Positions 16,380 to 24,740 of a stretch of DNA of 64,000 bases are shown piece by piece. A program made the position numbers and the translations under genes. This stretch comes from JASHPR01 sp963833885 (lineage in GTDB: Bacteria; Actinomycetota; Actinomycetes; Streptosporangiales; Streptosporangiaceae): NCBI GenBank assembly GCA_963833885.1, contig CAWHZU010000007.1, positions 372,001-436,000 of the forward strand, written 5' to 3'. Below the pieces are notes generated by a model. The model was not told the origin of the DNA and searched no databases. It saw nothing but the letters and a program-made list of their open reading frames with translations. Numbering within the stretch: the first letter of the stretch is position 1; every line of letters starts with the position of its first letter.

Positions 16380-17564
16380 ATGTCCAGCGAAACTGCGATC
16401 CGTCCCTTCCGGGTGGACATGCCCGACGAAGCGATCGCCGGCCTTCAGCAGCGCATCGCCGCGACGCGCTGGCCCACCCGGGAGCTCGTGGCCGACCGGT
16501 CGCAGGGCGTGCAGCTGGCGACGATCCAGGAGCTGGCCCGCTACTGGACGACCGATTACGACTGGCGCGTGTGCGAGGCCGAACTGAACGCCCTGCCGCA
16601 GTTCAAGACCGAGATCGACGGGGAGGACATCTATTTCATCCACATAAGGTCGCGGCACGAGAACGCGTTGCCGCTGATCATCACGCACGGCTGGCCCGGC
16701 TCGGTGCTCGAGATGCTCGGGGTCGTCGGCCCGCTCACCGACCCGACCGCTCACGGCGGCTCCGCCGAGGACGCGTTCGACCTGGTGGTGCCGTCCATAC
16801 CCGGCTACGGTTTCTCCGGCGAGCCAGCCGAGGCCGGGTGGAACGTCGGCCGGGTCGCTGGAGCCTGGGCGGAGCTGATGCACCGTCTCGGCTACGAGCG
16901 CTATGTCGCCCAGGGCGGCGACGTGGGCGCCGCCGTCACCGACGCGATGGGCCGCCAGGCACCCCAAGGGCTGGCCGGCATCCACATGAACTTGCTCCTG
17001 GCGGGGCTGGGAGGCGGCTACCCGTCGGCGGAACCCTCCGCGGAGGAACGCGCGGCGCTCGACGCGATCGCCACATTCAGGAGCAGCGGCAACGGCTACC
17101 TCATCGAGCAGAACACACGGCCGCAGACGATCGGCTACGCCCTGCTGGATTCACCCGTCGCCCTGGCGGCCTGGATGCTCGACCACGACACCGACGCCTA
17201 CTACAAGATCTCCCGCGCCTTCACCGGCGGGCAGCCTTCCGGCGGCCTGACCCGGGACCACATCCTCGACAACATCACGCTGTACTGGCTGACGAGTACC
17301 GGGGCCTCGGCGGCCCGGTCGTACTGGGAGAACACGCAAGCCGCAGCCCGTGCGGCCGGGCAGGCTCGCCCTGAGGTCAAGCTCCCGGTCGGCTTCACCA
17401 CATTCCCTGGCGAGATCTTTCGGGCCCCGCGCAGCTGGGCCGAGAAGTCGTACCCCAGCCTGAGCTACTTCAACGAGGTAGACAAGGGCGGCCACTTCGC
17501 CGCCTGGGAAGAACCCGAACTGTTCGCAACCGAGATCCGGGCGGCGTTCAAGCCGCTGCGCTGA
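16380..17564 (+). CDS. Epoxide hydrolase (EHN-type), second copy
   Basis: The 394-residue protein repeats the architecture of the enzyme at 14156: N-terminal EHN domain (IRPFRVDMPDEAIAGLQQRI, DYDWRVCEAELNALPQF), HGWPGS at 103-108, nucleophile Asp181 in QGGDVGAAV, and catalytic His in KGGHFAAWEEPE. Overall identity with the first copy looks moderate, so they are diverged paralogues rather than a recent duplication. The start ATG 16380 has GGGAGG at good spacing. It is divergent from the sirtuin. The natural epoxide substrate cannot be read from sequence. Confidence 0.92.
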   Translation: MSSETAIRPFRVDMPDEAIAGLQQRIAATRWPTRELVADRSQGVQLATIQELARYWTTDYDWRVCEAELNALPQFKTEIDGEDIYFIHIRSRHENALPLIITHGWPGSVLEMLGVVGPLTDPTAHGGSAEDAFDLVVPSIPGYGFSGEPAEAGWNVGRVAGAWAELMHRLGYERYVAQGGDVGAAVTDAMGRQAPQGLAGIHMNLLLAGLGGGYPSAEPSAEERAALDAIATFRSSGNGYLIEQNTRPQTIGYALLDSPVALAAWMLDHDTDAYYKISRAFTGGQPSGGLTRDHILDNITLYWLTSTGASAARSYWENTQAAARAAGQARPEVKLPVGFTTFPGEIFRAPRSWAEKSYPSLSYFNEVDKGGHFAAWEEPELFATEIRAAFKPLR

Positions 17565-17700
17565 CACCGATTTCCATGCAGCTTCTTCGGCCCACGGTCA
17601 GCTGAACTCGAAGTGCAGGCGACGCCCCGGGAGGCCCGGCAAGGCGCGCCCGCCACGGCCATTGGGGCGAATCCGCCCGTAACAGGGCGCCGCCACGGCA

Positions 17701-18255
17701 ATGCTGGCAGCCATGAGCAGCCTCGCATCCCTGGCCCACGAAGCCCGCACGGCGGCCCCTGCATTCAACGGCCTGTTCTACGCCACAGCCGCGACCATCA
17801 TCCCGGTTCTGTTCCTGGCGATTGCCGTCCAGGGACCCTTGTACGGTGACCTGCTGAAAGCCTCCGGCGCAACGCTGCGCCGGTTCCGCGAGCACAAAGC
17901 TGGCGCCAGCCCGCGGCGCCTGGTCCTGCGCCTCTGGATCGGCAGCGTCCTCGCATCCAGCGCCGCAGTGGCGATCCTGATCGTCACCGTCGGCGGCGAG
18001 ATAGAAGCTCTCCTCTCCCTGAACGCGGAGCGAGTCTACGGCGACCCGCATGCCGCGATCGCCGCCGCCGTGCTCCTGACCGCCGCAGCTGCCATCGGCC
18101 CGGCGCTGGCATTCGGAAGGCTGATGGTCACGCTCTATCCCCGGCGCGGCAACAGCGGCAGCGCGTCACCCGTCGCAGAGGCTGACGACGTACACCGGGA
18201 TGAGCGACTACCCCTGGCCGAGCCACAAACTGGCAAAATGGGCACAGAAGCCTGA
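17701..18255 (+). CDS. Hypothetical membrane protein, 3 TMS
   Basis: The 184-residue protein has three hydrophobic segments: residues about 25-45 (FYATAATIIPVLFLAIAVQ), 78-100 and 120-142. It ends in a polar tail of some 35 residues. The positively charged stretch LRRFREHKAGASPRR between the first two helices suggests a cytoplasmic loop. No family is recognised. ATG 17713 (MSSLASLAHEAR) is an alternative start. It stands alone between the epoxide hydrolase and the liv operon. Confidence 0.55.
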   Translation: MLAAMSSLASLAHEARTAAPAFNGLFYATAATIIPVLFLAIAVQGPLYGDLLKASGATLRRFREHKAGASPRRLVLRLWIGSVLASSAAVAILIVTVGGEIEALLSLNAERVYGDPHAAIAAAVLLTAAAAIGPALAFGRLMVTLYPRRGNSGSASPVAEADDVHRDERLPLAEPQTGKMGTEA

Positions 18256-18379
18256 AGCGTCTTTGCAGCAGATCGATCTGCTGGCCGCACATGGTCGGCG
18301 AGCCCCTGTGCGGGGACCGCGGTCTCGGATCGGCAACAAATCGGCACCGACTCTCGCACGCGCCCTTGCAGAATGCCCG

Positions 18380-18426
18380 TATTAGGTCCTGAATAAGGGT
18401 TCATAACATGGCGGTCGTCCCTAATA
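18380..18426. promoter_or_regulatory. AT-rich inverted repeat at start of liv operon
   Basis: TATTAGG (18380-18386) and CCTAATA (18420-18426) form a 7-base perfect inverted repeat in an AT-rich island. It straddles the proposed ATG at 18408 and ends before the alternative ATG at 18444. It may be the operator or promoter of the operon; if so the later start is the true one. Confidence 0.4.
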
Positions 18427-19259
18427 AACCAAGGATCAGCCTGATGAATGCTGGTTCAGCAGAGCCTGTCGGTGCCCCGAGTTCAGGCACGCTCGGCATC
18501 AGTGGCGTGACGGTGCAGTTCGGCGGCCTGACCGCGGTTGACGACGTGTCGCTCAGCGCGGCGCCGCGTCAGGTCACCGGGATCATCGGCCCGAACGGGG
18601 CCGGGAAGACGACGCTGCTGAACGCCACGTGCGGGTTCGTCCGGCCGTCCCGAGGATCGATCACCTTCGATGGCCACGAGCTCACCGGGATCAGGCCGCA
18701 CCGGCTCGCGGGCCTGGGGATCTCCCGCACGCTGCAGGGCGTCGGTTTGTTCAGCGGCCTGTCCGTGGCCGAGAACGTCATGATCGGCGCGACCACTGCG
18801 GCGCGCGCCGGGTTCTGGTCCGGCATCTTCGGCCTGCCCCGGTCGGACCGGGACGAACGGCGGCTCCGGGAGCAGGCGATGCAGGCGCTCGGCCGGGTAG
18901 GCGCCGCCGACCTGGCCGACAGCATGCCGGACACGCTGGCGTACGGGCTGCGGAAGCGGGTCGCGCTGGCCCGCGCGCTGGTCGGGCACCCGCGGCTGCT
19001 GCTGCTCGACGAGCCGGCCAGCGGCCTGTCCGAGAAGGAGCTGCCGGAACTCGGCGGCCTGATCAAGGACTTCGCCAGTGAGGCCAGCGTCGTGGTGATC
19101 GAGCACCGCATGGACCTGATGATGTCGGTCTGCGACACGATCTTCGTGCTCGACTTCGGCAAGCTGATCGCGGCTGGCACGCCCGCGCAGGTGCAGGCCG
19201 ATCCCGCGGTGACCGCGGCGTACCTCGGGGCCGAGGGGAACGGGGCCGGCGATGACTGA
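18408..19259 (+). CDS. livG: Branched-chain amino acid-type ABC transporter ATP-binding protein (LivG)
   Basis: The protein (283 residues from ATG 18408, 271 from ATG 18444) has Walker A GPNGAGKTTLL, a LivG-type linker SRTLQGVGLFSGLSVAENVM, the degenerate signature LAYGLRKRVALARAL and Walker B LLLLDEPASGL. It is the first of two ATPases driving a HAAT-family importer. ATG 18444 has AAGGA upstream; 18408 has AAGGG. Its end overlaps LivF by 8 bases. The substrate may be an amino acid, amide or aromatic acid: this family is broad, and a downstream acyl-CoA ligase makes a carboxylic acid substrate plausible. Confidence 0.92.
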   Translation: MAVVPNKPRISLMNAGSAEPVGAPSSGTLGISGVTVQFGGLTAVDDVSLSAAPRQVTGIIGPNGAGKTTLLNATCGFVRPSRGSITFDGHELTGIRPHRLAGLGISRTLQGVGLFSGLSVAENVMIGATTAARAGFWSGIFGLPRSDRDERRLREQAMQALGRVGAADLADSMPDTLAYGLRKRVALARALVGHPRLLLLDEPASGLSEKELPELGGLIKDFASEASVVVIEHRMDLMMSVCDTIFVLDFGKLIAAGTPAQVQADPAVTAAYLGAEGNGAGDD

Positions 19260-19974
19260 CGCCGCGTCGCTGGCGGTCGAGGAGATCGTGGCCGGATACG
19301 GCGGGGTGCAGGTGCTCGACCGTGTCTCGGTCTCGGCCAGGACGGGCACGATCACCGCGGTGCTCGGCGCCAATGGCGCCGGCAAGACCACACTGCTGCG
19401 GGCGATCAGCGGGTTCGTCCGGCCGCGGCACGGCAGGGTCCTGGTCGGCGGCACCGACCTGGCCCGGCGTCATCCCGAGGACATCGCCAGGGCGGGCGTG
19501 GCGCACGTGCCCGAGGGCCAGGGGGTCATCACCGAGCTCACCGTGGAGGAGAACCTCCGCGTCGGCGCGCTGGCCCGGCGTGACCGGGCCGGCCGCGCGG
19601 CGGGGCTGATCGATGCGTACCAGCGGTTCCCGGTGCTGGCCGAGCGGCGGCGCCGGGCCGCGGGCACGCTGTCCGGCGGCGAGCGGCAGATCCTGGTCAT
19701 CGCCAGGGCGCTGATGGCCGCCCCCCGGGTGCTGCTCCTCGACGAGCCCTCGCTCGGCCTCGCGCCGAAGATGGTCGCGCAGGTCATGGACCTGATCCGG
19801 CAGCTACGCGACGACGCCGGGCTGACCGTGCTGCTGGTCGAGCAGAACGCCCGCAGCGCCCTCGGCATCGCCGACAAGGGCCTGGTGCTCAACCTCGGCA
19901 AGGTGGTCGCGGAGGACGACGCGGCGACCCTGGCGGCCGACGTCGGGCTCCGGCGCCACTACCTGGGTTTCTAA
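19252..19974 (+). CDS. livF: Branched-chain amino acid-type ABC transporter ATP-binding protein (LivF)
   Basis: The 240-residue ATPase has Walker A GANGAGKTTLL, the LivF-typical VPEGQGVITELTVEENL, signature LSGGERQILVIARALM, Walker B LLLDEPSLGLAP and the H-loop-like LLVEQNARSAL. It pairs with LivG as the second motor subunit. ATG 19252 overlaps the end of livG, indicating translational coupling. A GC-rich 48-base gap separates it from livH. Confidence 0.93.
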   Translation: MTDAASLAVEEIVAGYGGVQVLDRVSVSARTGTITAVLGANGAGKTTLLRAISGFVRPRHGRVLVGGTDLARRHPEDIARAGVAHVPEGQGVITELTVEENLRVGALARRDRAGRAAGLIDAYQRFPVLAERRRRAAGTLSGGERQILVIARALMAAPRVLLLDEPSLGLAPKMVAQVMDLIRQLRDDAGLTVLLVEQNARSALGIADKGLVLNLGKVVAEDDAATLAADVGLRRHYLGF

Positions 19975-20022
19975 GAGCGGGCAGGGCTGGCAGGGCGGAC
20001 AGGGCGGGAGGAGAAAGGCCAG

Positions 20023-20901
20023 ATGCAGGAGTTCCTCGAGTTCACGCTCGGCGGGATCGCGATCGGCATGATCTACGCCGCGATCGCACTGTCGCTGGTG
20101 CTGATCTGGCGCGGCACCCGGGTGCTGAACTACTCCCAGGGCGGCATGGCGATGTTCACGACCTACGTGGCGTGGGTCGTGATCAGCCACACCGGCAACT
20201 ACTGGCTCGGCTTCGTTCTGGCCCTCGCCTCCGGCCTGGTGCTCGGCGCGATCCTCGAGCGCACGGTGGTCCGGCCGACGGAAGGCAAGTCGCCGCTGAA
20301 CTCGGTGATCGTGACGATCGGGCTGCTCATCTTCCTCGAGGGGCTGGCCGGGATCATCTACGGCGGCCAGTACCGCTCGTTCCCCGTGGCGTTCTCGGTG
20401 AAGGGGCTGAAACTTGGCGGCGTGGCGCTCGGGATCTCCACCAGCGACCTGTTCACCGCGGGCGCGGTGCTGGCCGCCGCGCTCGCCCTGGCGCTGGTGT
20501 TCCGGTACACCGCGGTCGGGCTGCGGCTGCGGGCCACCGCGTTCAGACCGGACGTGGCACGGCTGCTCGGGGTCAGGATCGGGCGGGTGCTGACCCTCGG
20601 CTGGGCCCTTGCCGGGCTGTTCGGCGCGCTGGCCGGCGTTCTGGTCACCCCGACCACGTTCCTGTACCCGAACAGCATGGACTCGATCTTCGTGCTCGGA
20701 TTCACCGCCGCCGTGATCGGCGGGCTCGACAGCCCGGTCGGCGCGGTCACCGGGGGCGTGCTGCTCGGCGTCGTGCTCAGCTACGCGGGCGGCTATCTGG
20801 GCAGCGACCTGGTCCTGGTGTACGGCCTCGTGGTGCTTGCCCTGGTCCTGATGGTCCGGCCAACCGGCCTGTTCTCGGCAGCCGCGGTGCGGAGGGTGTG
20901 A
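20023..20901 (+). CDS. livH: Branched-chain amino acid-type ABC transporter permease (LivH)
   Basis: The 292-residue protein has about eight hydrophobic segments and LivH markers: GIAIGMIYAAIALSLVLIWR near the start, LNYSQGGMAMFTTY, and the cytoplasmic coupling segment RATAFRPDVARLLGVRIGRV followed by GGLDSPVGAVTGGVLLGVVL. It forms half of the membrane pore. GGGAGGAGAAAGG precedes the ATG by about 7 bases. It ends 2 bases before the livM start. Confidence 0.93.
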   Translation: MQEFLEFTLGGIAIGMIYAAIALSLVLIWRGTRVLNYSQGGMAMFTTYVAWVVISHTGNYWLGFVLALASGLVLGAILERTVVRPTEGKSPLNSVIVTIGLLIFLEGLAGIIYGGQYRSFPVAFSVKGLKLGGVALGISTSDLFTAGAVLAAALALALVFRYTAVGLRLRATAFRPDVARLLGVRIGRVLTLGWALAGLFGALAGVLVTPTTFLYPNSMDSIFVLGFTAAVIGGLDSPVGAVTGGVLLGVVLSYAGGYLGSDLVLVYGLVVLALVLMVRPTGLFSAAAVRRV

Positions 20902-20903
20902 CC

Positions 20904-23273
20904 ATGACCCTGCTGCGCCACCTGGCGATCGCGATCATCGTCGCCCTGGTCCTTGCCGGGGTATCCATCCAGCTCGGCGGCTACCGGGACTACCAGATGG
21001 CCGAGGTCGCCGCGTACGTCACCGCGGTCGCCGGGCTCACCGTGCTGCTCGGGCTGAGCGGCCAGATCTCGGTCGGCAACGGCGCGTTCATGGCGGTCGG
21101 CAGTTATGGCGGTGCGCTGCTGATGCTGCACCTGAACTGGCCGCTCGAGTTCGTGTTCCTCGCCGCCACCGTGATCGCCGCCGTGGGCGGTGCGGTGTTC
21201 GGTATCGCGGCGGCCAGGCTGCGCGGCCCGTACCTGGCGGGGGCCACGCTGATGCTGGCGGTCGCGCTGCCCACGCTGGCCGACCAGTACACGGGGGTGT
21301 TCGGCGGTGACCAGGGCCTGAGCACCAGCATCACCACTCCGGCCTTCCTCGGCGCCACGTTCCCGCCCACCCGCTGGCTGGCGTGGGTGACCTGCGCCTG
21401 TGCCCTGATCACCCTGGTGCTGCTGGCCAACCTCGGCCGCAGCCGGATCGGCCGGTCCTGGCGGGCGGTGCGCGACGACGAGGTCGCGGCCGCACTGTCC
21501 GGCCTGAACGTGGCCAGGCTGCAGATTCTCGCGTTCGTGGTGAGCGCCGCCTGTGCCGGGCTCGGCGGGGTGCTGCTCGCCGTGGTCACCGGGATTGTCG
21601 CCCCGGGCGCCTACACGCTCACCCTGTCTATCGGGCTGCTCACCGCCGCGGTCGTCGGCGGGCTCGGCAGCCTGCTCGGCGCGGTGTGGGGGAGCCTGGT
21701 CCTGGTCCTCGTGCCCACGTACCTCACCAACGTGGCGGCCAGTCACGGGCTGTCCGGCGCGGCGAGCTCCAGTGTGCCGATCGCCGCCTACGGAGTCGTC
21801 CTGATCGTCGTCATGCTCGCCTTCCCGGCGGGCATCCAGGGCGGCCTGCGCCGCCTGTTCGGGCCGGCCGCCCCCGCCGCGGCCGTGCCGTTCAACGCCT
21901 TGCGCCGGCGAGGCCGGCCACGGAACACGAGGAGGAAGGACTACATGAGAAGACCACATAGATCCAGCCTGGCTGTCGCGGCAATCGCCGCGGTCGCCTT
22001 GCTCGCTGCCGCCTGCGGCTCGAGCGGCAGCGGGAGCTCGTCCAGCAGCAAGCTCACCGCTTCGGCGCCCGGCATCACCGCGAGCACGATCACGATCGGC
22101 AGCCATCAGCCGCTCACCGGCGTCGCGGCTCCCGGCTACGACGAGATAGCCCCGTCGTCCAACGCCTACTTCCAGTACGTCAACGCGCACGGCGGCATCT
22201 ACGGCCGGAAGATCATCTACAAGTACCTGAACGACCAGTACGACCCGACCATCACCTCGACCGTGGTGCATCAGCTCGTGCTGCAGGACAACGTGTACGC
22301 GATCTTCAACGGACTCGGCACGCCGACGCACCTGGCCGTGGTGAAGTACCTGAACGCCTCCAAGGTGCCCGACGTGTTCGTCGCGTCCGGGTGCGAGTGC
22401 TGGGACAGCCCGAGCACCTACCCGGAGACGTTCGGCTGGCAGCTCGACTACGTGCGCGAGGGCAAGATCCTCGGCAAGTACATCGAAGAGCACTTCGCCG
22501 GCAAGAAGATCGGCTACTTCTACCAGGACGACGAGTTCGGCCAGGACGGCGTCAAGGGCCTGAACTACGAGATCCCGAAGTCCCAGGTCGTCGCGGCAGA
22601 GAGCTACAACCCGGCGGTGACCAACATCGCGCCGCAGGTGACCGCTCTCAAGGCGGCCGGTGCCCAGGTCGTGGTGTCGTTCTCGGTTCCGGCGTTCACC
22701 GCGCTGCTGCGGCTGAACAGCCTCAAGCTGAGCTTCGCCCCGCAGCTCGTGGTCAGCGACGTCGGGTCCGACCCGATCACGCTGGCCGGCCTGCTCGAGT
22801 CGTTCGCCAAGCAGGGCGGCGCCACGGTGTCCGGCAACGCGCTGACGCAGGGGATCATCACCGACGGCTACCTGCCCTCGCTCGGCGACACCAGCAGCAG
22901 CTGGATCAAGCTGATGACAAAGATCCACAGCAAGTACCTGAGCAAGTACCCGATGGACGGCAACGTGGCGTACGGGATCGCGGTCGGGTACACGTTCGTG
23001 CAGGCGATGCTCAAGGCCGGGCGCAACCCGACCCGGCAGGACCTGATCAACGCGATCAACGCCGGCATGCCGCAGGGATTCGCCGTGGCCCCCTACGCCT
23101 ACTCATCGGGTGACCATAACGGCATCACCGGTGCCTACATGGCCGTGATCAAGAACGGCGCGCTCAGCCCGATCGGGCCGGTTCAGGTCACCGACACCAG
23201 CCCCAGCGGGGCGATCACCACGTACAGCAAGGCGCAGCCGCCGGCCCCGGCCAGCGGGATACCTTCGCCCTGA
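20904..23273 (+). CDS. livM: LivM-type permease fused in frame to LivK-type substrate-binding protein
   Basis: From ATG 20904 the frame is open for 789 codons. The first ~330 residues are a LivM permease: AEVAAYVTAVAGLTVLLGLS, GQISVGNGAFMAVGSYGGAL, the coupling segment GRSWRAVRDDEVAAALSGLN, and about nine membrane helices. A charged linker rich in Arg follows (LRRRGRPRNTRRKDY), then without any stop the lipoprotein signal and binding domain starting at 21945. Fusions of permease and binding domain are known in other ABC importer families. Topology would allow it here, since the second hydrophobic stretch would re-cross the membrane and place the binding domain outside. Alternatively a stop has been lost, or a base error hides a TGA overlapping the ATG at 21945. 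Confidence 0.85.
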   Translation: MTLLRHLAIAIIVALVLAGVSIQLGGYRDYQMAEVAAYVTAVAGLTVLLGLSGQISVGNGAFMAVGSYGGALLMLHLNWPLEFVFLAATVIAAVGGAVFGIAAARLRGPYLAGATLMLAVALPTLADQYTGVFGGDQGLSTSITTPAFLGATFPPTRWLAWVTCACALITLVLLANLGRSRIGRSWRAVRDDEVAAALSGLNVARLQILAFVVSAACAGLGGVLLAVVTGIVAPGAYTLTLSIGLLTAAVVGGLGSLLGAVWGSLVLVLVPTYLTNVAASHGLSGAASSSVPIAAYGVVLIVVMLAFPAGIQGGLRRLFGPAAPAAAVPFNALRRRGRPRNTRRKDYMRRPHRSSLAVAAIAAVALLAAACGSSGSGSSSSSKLTASAPGITASTITIGSHQPLTGVAAPGYDEIAPSSNAYFQYVNAHGGIYGRKIIYKYLNDQYDPTITSTVVHQLVLQDNVYAIFNGLGTPTHLAVVKYLNASKVPDVFVASGCECWDSPSTYPETFGWQLDYVREGKILGKYIEEHFAGKKIGYFYQDDEFGQDGVKGLNYEIPKSQVVAAESYNPAVTNIAPQVTALKAAGAQVVVSFSVPAFTALLRLNSLKLSFAPQLVVSDVGSDPITLAGLLESFAKQGGATVSGNALTQGIITDGYLPSLGDTSSSWIKLMTKIHSKYLSKYPMDGNVAYGIAVGYTFVQAMLKAGRNPTRQDLINAINAGMPQGFAVAPYAYSSGDHNGITGAYMAVIKNGALSPIGPVQVTDTSPSGAITTYSKAQPPAPASGIPSP
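21945..23273 (+). CDS. LivK-type substrate-binding lipoprotein (internal start within the fused frame)
   Basis: ATG 21945 is preceded by a very strong site, GAGGAGGAAGG, and begins a lipoprotein signal: RR, then SLAVAAIAAVALLAAACGSS with lipobox LAAAC (Cys21 or so). The mature protein has the type I periplasmic binding fold of LivK and amide-binding proteins: ITIGSHQPLTGVAAPGYDEI, YVNAHGGIYGRKI, VVHQLVLQDNVYAIFNGLGT and EGKILGKYIEEHFAGKKIGY. It captures the substrate outside and delivers it to LivHM. The signal for independent initiation suggests a free lipoprotein is made even if a fusion also exists. It is 442 residues to the stop, a usual family length. Confidence 0.88.
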   Translation: MRRPHRSSLAVAAIAAVALLAAACGSSGSGSSSSSKLTASAPGITASTITIGSHQPLTGVAAPGYDEIAPSSNAYFQYVNAHGGIYGRKIIYKYLNDQYDPTITSTVVHQLVLQDNVYAIFNGLGTPTHLAVVKYLNASKVPDVFVASGCECWDSPSTYPETFGWQLDYVREGKILGKYIEEHFAGKKIGYFYQDDEFGQDGVKGLNYEIPKSQVVAAESYNPAVTNIAPQVTALKAAGAQVVVSFSVPAFTALLRLNSLKLSFAPQLVVSDVGSDPITLAGLLESFAKQGGATVSGNALTQGIITDGYLPSLGDTSSSWIKLMTKIHSKYLSKYPMDGNVAYGIAVGYTFVQAMLKAGRNPTRQDLINAINAGMPQGFAVAPYAYSSGDHNGITGAYMAVIKNGALSPIGPVQVTDTSPSGAITTYSKAQPPAPASGIPSP

Positions 23274-23328
23274 CCGCGCCGGACCGCCCGCCGTCCGCCC
23301 AGGCCAGCGGGGTGCCGTCGCACTGACG
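23250..23328 (+). repeat. Imperfect tandem copy of the livK 3' end
   Basis: The last codons of the binding protein (about 23250-23275, encoding ASGIPSP and TGA) recur 53 bases later (about 23303-23328) as a near copy that would encode ASGVPSH and TGA. The second copy lies downstream of the stop and looks like a local duplication. Confidence 0.5.
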
Positions 23329-23373
23329 CAGGGACGGCCGGCCGCCCGCTCACCAGCGGACGGCCGGCCCTGC
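23328..23373 (+). terminator. GC-rich hairpin after the liv operon
   Basis: GCAGGG..CGGCCGGCCG..CCGCT (left arm from 23328) pairs with AGCGGACGGCCGGCCCTGC (23355-23373) across a CACC loop. The left arm has a few unpaired bases. No T-run follows, as is common for actinomycete terminators. Position after the last transporter gene and before tetR supports the call. Confidence 0.6.
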
Positions 23374-23428
23374 GGTCTCAGGCCGGTACCGCGTCGGCGC
23401 GTTCAGGATCTCGAATGGAGTACGTCGC

Positions 23429-24043
23429 GTGACTGCCACAGCGAGCCGTCGCCCTGCCCCGGGAGGTGACCGGCCGCCAGCGGAGCGGTTGCTCTCCGCG
23501 GCCGAGCACCTGTTCGGCGAGCGCAGCTACCGGCGAACCAGCGTGGCCGACATCTGCGCCAGGGCGGGCATCGCCACCGGCAGCTTCTACGCCCACTTCG
23601 GTTCCAAGGCAGATATCTTCGCGGCCGTGGTCAGGCGGATCAACTCCGATCTCCGGGCCGCGATGGCCACCGCGCTGGAGCAGGCGCCCGGCCGCGACCA
23701 GCGGTCCAGGGAACGCGCCGCGTTCGGCGCGTTCTTCGAGACGCTGTCGCGGCGGCCGTGGATCGACCGCATCGTGCGGGAGTCGGAGTTCGTCGACCCC
23801 GGCCTGTTCCGCGAGTACTACGAGCGCCTGGCCCGCGGCTACGCCCGCGGGGTCCGCCAGGCCCAGCTGGCCGGCGAGGTGGACGCGCGGTACGACCCCG
23901 AGGTGATCGCGTACATCTACACCGGCCTCGGCAACTTCGTCGGCATGCGCTGGGCCGACTGGACAGCTGGCGGGCAGGTGCCAGCCGACGTGCTCGACGA
24001 CGTGCTCGAGGTGCTGGCCCGCGGGCTGCCGCCCCGGGCCTAG
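23429..24043 (+). CDS. TetR-family transcriptional regulator
   Basis: The 204-residue protein has an N-terminal TetR helix-turn-helix: RLLSAAEHLFGERSYRRTSV, then ADICARAGIATGSFYAHFGS with KADIF. The all-helical C-terminal ligand domain contains YIYTGLGNFVGMRWADW. GTG 23429 has GGAG eight bases upstream. It lies just after the liv importer and is the likely local repressor for it or for the acyl-CoA ligase downstream. Its stop overlaps the stop of the converging bioY. Confidence 0.9.
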   Translation: MTATASRRPAPGGDRPPAERLLSAAEHLFGERSYRRTSVADICARAGIATGSFYAHFGSKADIFAAVVRRINSDLRAAMATALEQAPGRDQRSRERAAFGAFFETLSRRPWIDRIVRESEFVDPGLFREYYERLARGYARGVRQAQLAGEVDARYDPEVIAYIYTGLGNFVGMRWADWTAGGQVPADVLDDVLEVLARGLPPRA

Positions 24044-24675
24044 CCTGGCGCGCCCGGCGCGTCCGGCGTGCGGCCGCGGCGGCCGGCCAGGCGCCAGGCT
24101 GCGGGAAGCAGCGCGGCGGCGATCACGGCCTTGATCGCGTCACCGGCGATGAACGGGGTGAGGCCCTCGGCGATCGTCTGGGCCGCGCCGAGATGCGCGT
24201 AGAGCGCAAGCCAGGTGAGCCCGGCCGCGTACAGCGTGACCTCCGCGGCCAGCATCGTGGGCAGCGACCTGAGCACGGAACGGTCCGCCCCGCGTTCGGC
24301 CAGGAGGCCGCACACCGCGGCTGCCAGGACGTACCCCAGGATGTAGCCGAACGATGCGCCGACGTACCCGCTGGCGTGGCCGGCGAACCAGGGGACACCG
24401 ACGAGGCCCGCCCCGGCGTAGAGGATCATCGCGGCCAGGGCGCGCCGCCAGCCGAGCGCCGTGCACGCCAGCAGCACCCCGAGCGTCTGGCCGGTGATCG
24501 GCACCGGCGTGAACGAGAGGTGGATCGAGAACTGGGCGAGCGCGCCCACGAAGCCGGCGGCACCGACAACGAGGAGAATGTCTCGTACCACCGCACCAGG
24601 AATCAGGTCGGCGAGCACGACAGGGGCGGGCCTGCGCAGGGTGGCTGATTGCGACATAGGGGGGTTCTGCCTCAC
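24040..24675 (-). CDS. bioY: BioY-type biotin transporter, ECF S component
   Basis: The 211-residue membrane protein has the BioY signature: FSIHLSFTPVPITGQTLGVL (the conserved P.P.T.QT segment), then LLACTALGWRRALAAMILYA, GVPWFAGHASGYVGASFGYI and GYVLAAAVCGLLAERG. About six membrane helices are visible. BioY binds biotin alone or with EcfA/EcfT; no bioM/bioN partner genes are present here. The frame starts at GTG 24675, but ATG 24657 (MSQSATLRR) is equally likely. No BirA-like palindrome was seen upstream. Confidence 0.9.
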   Translation of the reverse strand: MRQNPPMSQSATLRRPAPVVLADLIPGAVVRDILLVVGAAGFVGALAQFSIHLSFTPVPITGQTLGVLLACTALGWRRALAAMILYAGAGLVGVPWFAGHASGYVGASFGYILGYVLAAAVCGLLAERGADRSVLRSLPTMLAAEVTLYAAGLTWLALYAHLGAAQTIAEGLTPFIAGDAIKAVIAAALLPAAWRLAGRRGRTPDAPGAPG

Positions 24676-24740
24676 TCATGACGGGCCGTGACGTGCGACG
24701 GGACTCGCTCGGACCCTATCCAACACCGCCGCGGGGAACC

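Noticed and set aside
20793..22928. 711-codon reverse frame over livM/livK
   Set aside because: No recognisable motifs, biased toward Arg/Gly/Gln, and antisense to clear permease and binding-protein sequence.
24657..24740. Biotin operator or riboswitch upstream of bioY
   Set aside because: No BirA-like dyad or conserved leader structure could be seen in this short region.
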